Source: Leucothrix mucor DSM 2157
Lineage (GTDB): Bacteria; Pseudomonadota; Gammaproteobacteria; Thiotrichales; Thiotrichaceae
Reading direction: 5' to 3'
Length of the DNA: 64,000 nucleotides
NCBI RefSeq assembly: GCF_000419525.1
Contig: NZ_ATTE01000001.1
Span: forward strand, 3,904,501-3,968,500
The first letter of the stretch is position 1. Each line of letters opens with the position of its first letter. A program made the position numbers and the translations under genes. Positions 61,962 to 64,000 of the stretch are shown here, piece by piece. The notes under the pieces were generated by a model. The model was not told the origin of the DNA, made no database searches, and worked only from the letters and a program-made list of their open reading frames with translations.

Positions 61962-62887
61962 ACCTTCTCGGGTGCAACGTTACCTTTAGGGATTAGGTAA
62001 CCAATAATCCCACCAATCACTGATACGCTTAGAATAAACAGATGCAAATTGATAGCTGCCGGTGTCGCCAGTTCGGCTGTGGTGTGCGGCAGCAAGGCGG
62101 CGGCAATGCCGACTTCATAAGTCCCTACGCCACCTGGCGCGTGAAATGGCAGCACGCTGGTTAGCTCGCCCGCGATCGCGCCGGATAGTCTGCTCATAAA
62201 ATCCAGCGCAATAAACTGGCCCAAAATCCAAACCAGTACCAGTAACTTCAGCACCCAATTCATCCACGTCAGCGCCCAGCAACTAATGAAGCGCCAGTGG
62301 GAGTCAGGTAGGCCGCTCAGCCCTTTTTTGGCCAACCTTTTCCAGCCTTTTTCATCCTCGGAATTGCCCAGTTTACCCAGTAGAAAATTCCGTAAAATAT
62401 AGACTGCCACCGGCATCGCCAGCCAGCCAATTAATACTAAGGCAGATAGCCATATCGAAAACCCATCCGGCACCAGTGATAACATCCCAAGCGCCAAAAT
62501 AGTGTGCAAATCCAGCAGGCGAAACCACAATAAGGCGGGCAGGGAGCGGCTGTAATCAATGGCGAAATAGCGCTTCATGAGGAGTGGAAAACTGACTTCG
62601 CCACTGCGCATTGGCATGATGTTATTTAAGATATTATGGATTAACACCAACTTCACACAGAGCCACCATCTACCTCGGATATCTTGCAAAAAGTAGTCAT
62701 AAATACGCAAGGTACGTAACTGATAAGACACAATAATAAGACAGGCCGCCAGTAGAATGGCCGGCCATGATAATTGTGTCCAAGGACGCAGTATTTCGCC
62801 CCATCCCCAGAACCACTGGACTCCCAAAATAAATGCTACTAAAACCAGCAGGGAGAGTAACTTTTTAGTTGTATCAGCTTTAAGCAT
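61958..62887 (-). CDS. UPF0104/LPG-synthase-TM-like membrane protein
   Basis: A 309-residue inner-membrane protein with about eight helices, resembling the transmembrane flippase-like part of lysylphosphatidylglycerol synthases (UPF0104 family). Recognisable parts are LIHNILNNIMPMRSGEVSFPLLM and LTSVLPFHAPGGVGTYEVGIAAALLP. There is no aminoacyl-transferase domain. ATG 62887 is chosen since the longer frame crosses the promoter region and part of the GT2 gene; no ribosome site is seen, so a short-leader or leaderless mRNA is possible. A lipid or polyprenyl-glycan transport role is inferred from the neighbours. Confidence 0.82.
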   Translation of the reverse strand: MLKADTTKKLLSLLVLVAFILGVQWFWGWGEILRPWTQLSWPAILLAACLIIVSYQLRTLRIYDYFLQDIRGRWWLCVKLVLIHNILNNIMPMRSGEVSFPLLMKRYFAIDYSRSLPALLWFRLLDLHTILALGMLSLVPDGFSIWLSALVLIGWLAMPVAVYILRNFLLGKLGNSEDEKGWKRLAKKGLSGLPDSHWRFISCWALTWMNWVLKLLVLVWILGQFIALDFMSRLSGAIAGELTSVLPFHAPGGVGTYEVGIAAALLPHTTAELATPAAINLHLFILSVSVIGGIIGYLIPKGNVAPEKV

Positions 62888-62930
62888 ATAGGGATATAAT
62901 GAGCTATTTATTTTTTTGGGGGCAAAAACA

Positions 62931-63929
62931 TTGCATAAGAACAGTGTAAGTATTATCGCACCGCTGTACAACGAAGAAGGCAATGTTAAGCCGTTAATTG
63001 ATGCGGTCGAAGCAGCTTTGGCCAATTACGACTTGCCGTGGGAGCTATTGATTGTTGATGATGGCAGTACCGACAGCACTCTCGACATCATGCGTGAATG
63101 CGCTGAGAAAGCTGGCCCACATGTACACGTGGTTGAGCTGCAGCGTAATTACGGCCAGACCGCTGCAATGCAAGCTGGTATTGATGCCGCTCAAGGTAGT
63201 TTGTTAGTCACGTTGGATGGTGATTTACAGAATGACCCCGCTGATATCCCCGCCATGATTGATGACCTGCTAGCCCGCGATCTGGATTTACTACAGGGCT
63301 GGCGCAAGAACCGCAAAGATACCCTGATCATGCGCAAAATTCCGTCGCGCATTGCCAATAAACTGATTCGAAAAGTCACCGGTGTAGACCTTCACGACTA
63401 CGGCTGCAGCCTGAAAGTGTACCGCGCATCGGCCATGAAAAATGTTCGTCTATACGGCGAAATGCACCGCTTTATTCCGGCTTGGGTCGTGATGTCTGTT
63501 GCACCGAAGCGAATCGGCGAAATCGTCGTCAATCATCGCGAACGTAATAGCGGCGAATCCAAATACGGTATTTCTCGCACTTTCCGCGTGGTGCTGGATT
63601 TATTATTCGTCTGGTTCTTTATGAAGTACCGCACGCGCCCTGGTCACTTCTTCGGAAGCATCGGTTTGTTCGTTGGAGCACTCGGCACTCTGCTATTTAT
63701 GTGGCTGGGCTTTGATAAGCTGGTACTGGGTAATGACATTGGCGGGCGCCCATTACTGATGATCGCCGTATTGTTGATGATTGGCTCGGTGCAGTTCCTA
63801 ACCACCGGTTTGCTCAGTGAGCTACTCACGCGTATCTACTTTGAGTCCTCCAGCAAACGTTCTTATGAAACCCGCAAAGAAGCTGATGATATGCCTCGGG
63901 GCTGGTTTAAAAGCGAGACAGAAAAATGA
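62931..63929 (+). CDS. GT2 polyprenyl-phosphate glycosyltransferase (DPM/ArnC/GtrB-like)
   Basis: A 332-residue glycosyltransferase. The GT-A domain has [38 protein letters not shown]-like [15 protein letters not shown], and the DxD-type [10 protein letters not shown]. Two C-terminal membrane helices (residues about 230-310) mark the polyprenyl-phosphate transferases such as ArnC and GtrB. No ATG is available; TTG 62931 follows a GGGGG at 8 bp and gives the normal family N-terminus. It probably makes the lipid-linked sugar used by the GT39 enzyme. The next gene overlaps it by 4 bp. Confidence 0.9.
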   Translation: MHKNSVSIIAPLYNEEGNVKPLIDAVEAALANYDLPWELLIVDDGSTDSTLDIMRECAEKAGPHVHVVELQRNYGQTAAMQAGIDAAQGSLLVTLDGDLQNDPADIPAMIDDLLARDLDLLQGWRKNRKDTLIMRKIPSRIANKLIRKVTGVDLHDYGCSLKVYRASAMKNVRLYGEMHRFIPAWVVMSVAPKRIGEIVVNHRERNSGESKYGISRTFRVVLDLLFVWFFMKYRTRPGHFFGSIGLFVGALGTLLFMWLGFDKLVLGNDIGGRPLLMIAVLLMIGSVQFLTTGLLSELLTRIYFESSSKRSYETRKEADDMPRGWFKSETEK

Positions 63930-64000
63930 AAATATTAGTGACAGGTTCGGCCGGGTTTATCGGCTTCCATTTGGTTAAAGCGCTACTCAAGCGTGGTGAT
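63926..64000 (+). CDS. NAD-dependent sugar epimerase/dehydratase, 3'-truncated by window edge
   Basis: Only 25 codons are present. They read [20 protein letters not shown], the nucleotide-binding start of the extended SDR family (TGxxGFIG), as in UDP-glucuronate epimerases and related enzymes. ATG 63926 overlaps the GT2 stop, so it continues the same operon, presumably supplying the nucleotide sugar. Confidence 0.85.
   Translation, partial: MKILVTGSAGFIGFHLVKALLKRGD

Noticed and set aside
1-64000. CRISPR arrays, tRNA or rRNA genes, insertion sequences, prophage
   Set aside because: No regularly spaced repeats, cloverleaf-type sequences, transposase or integrase motifs were seen on reading; small RNAs cannot be excluded by eye.

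Overview
The window is chromosomal DNA of a Gram-negative, probably marine or aquatic gammaproteobacterium. Evidence for this: a mnmE of the rpmH-rnpA-yidC-mnmE type, an aerobic class Ia ribonucleotide reductase with duplicated ATP-cones (Pseudomonas-like architecture), FdxA, MtgA, RimO, an FKBP-type isomerase, TRAP and BMP transporters, lipoprotein and signal peptides, and mid-range GC with AT-rich intergenic DNA. A member of the Thiotrichales (Leucothrix-like) is a guess only. Coding density is high. I saw no rRNA, tRNA, CRISPR array, insertion sequence or prophage.

Layout. 1-1149 is the 3' part of mnmE. 1251-11506 is a carbohydrate locus: secreted GH26 glycoside hydrolase, peroxidase-like protein, DUF1479 dioxygenase-like protein, LacI regulator, a complete GtsABCD/MalK-type sugar ABC importer, and an AGE-family sugar isomerase. 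Two copies of a TGGAAC-type palindrome, before the DUF1479 gene and before lacI, look like operators of the LacI protein. 11589-16163 holds unrelated single genes (acidic exported protein, sulfurtransferase, esterase, ferredoxin, SGNH hydrolase, MTA/SAH nucleosidase). 16247-25531 is an RpiR regulator divergent from an apparent operon of a TRAP transporter, an N-formylglutamate-amidohydrolase-like hydrolase, a glutamine-synthetase-like ligase, an aldehyde dehydrogenase and a GMC alcohol dehydrogenase. Together these read as a complete gamma-glutamylation route for an imported amino-alcohol or amine, the best candidate here for an undescribed pathway. 25514-27415 has a PACE efflux protein, a MOSC protein and a parDE toxin-antitoxin pair.

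27421-32362 is nrdA-nrdB-mtgA, with two tandem NrdR-like boxes and a DnaA box upstream. Then come an orphan lipoprotein, a 2Fe-2S flavin reductase and a phosphoribulokinase. From about 36.0 to 36.96 kb lies a noncoding, AT-rich stretch with at least nine DnaA-box matches and one perfect NrdR box. It could be a replication origin, a DnaA-titration site or a replication-linked regulatory region. 36963-40132 has rimO, an FKBP isomerase and a divergent HemF. 40187-45094 holds an overlapping M23 peptidase-response regulator-histidine kinase operon and a Cache-GGDEF diguanylate cyclase.

45345-52393 is amine metabolism: a group II PLP decarboxylase paired with a MetX-like acyltransferase, then speA with carboxy(nor)spermidine dehydrogenase and decarboxylase, which is the alternative spermidine/norspermidine route. 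52574-54094 has a TPR protein and a D-amino-acid-transaminase-like enzyme. 54275-59031 is a BMP-family (nucleoside-type) ABC importer with a strong terminator. 59419-64000 is envelope glycan/lipid modification: a GT39 transferase, a PAP2 phosphatase with an extra C-terminal domain, a UPF0104-type membrane protein, a polyprenyl-phosphate GT2 transferase and the start of a sugar epimerase.
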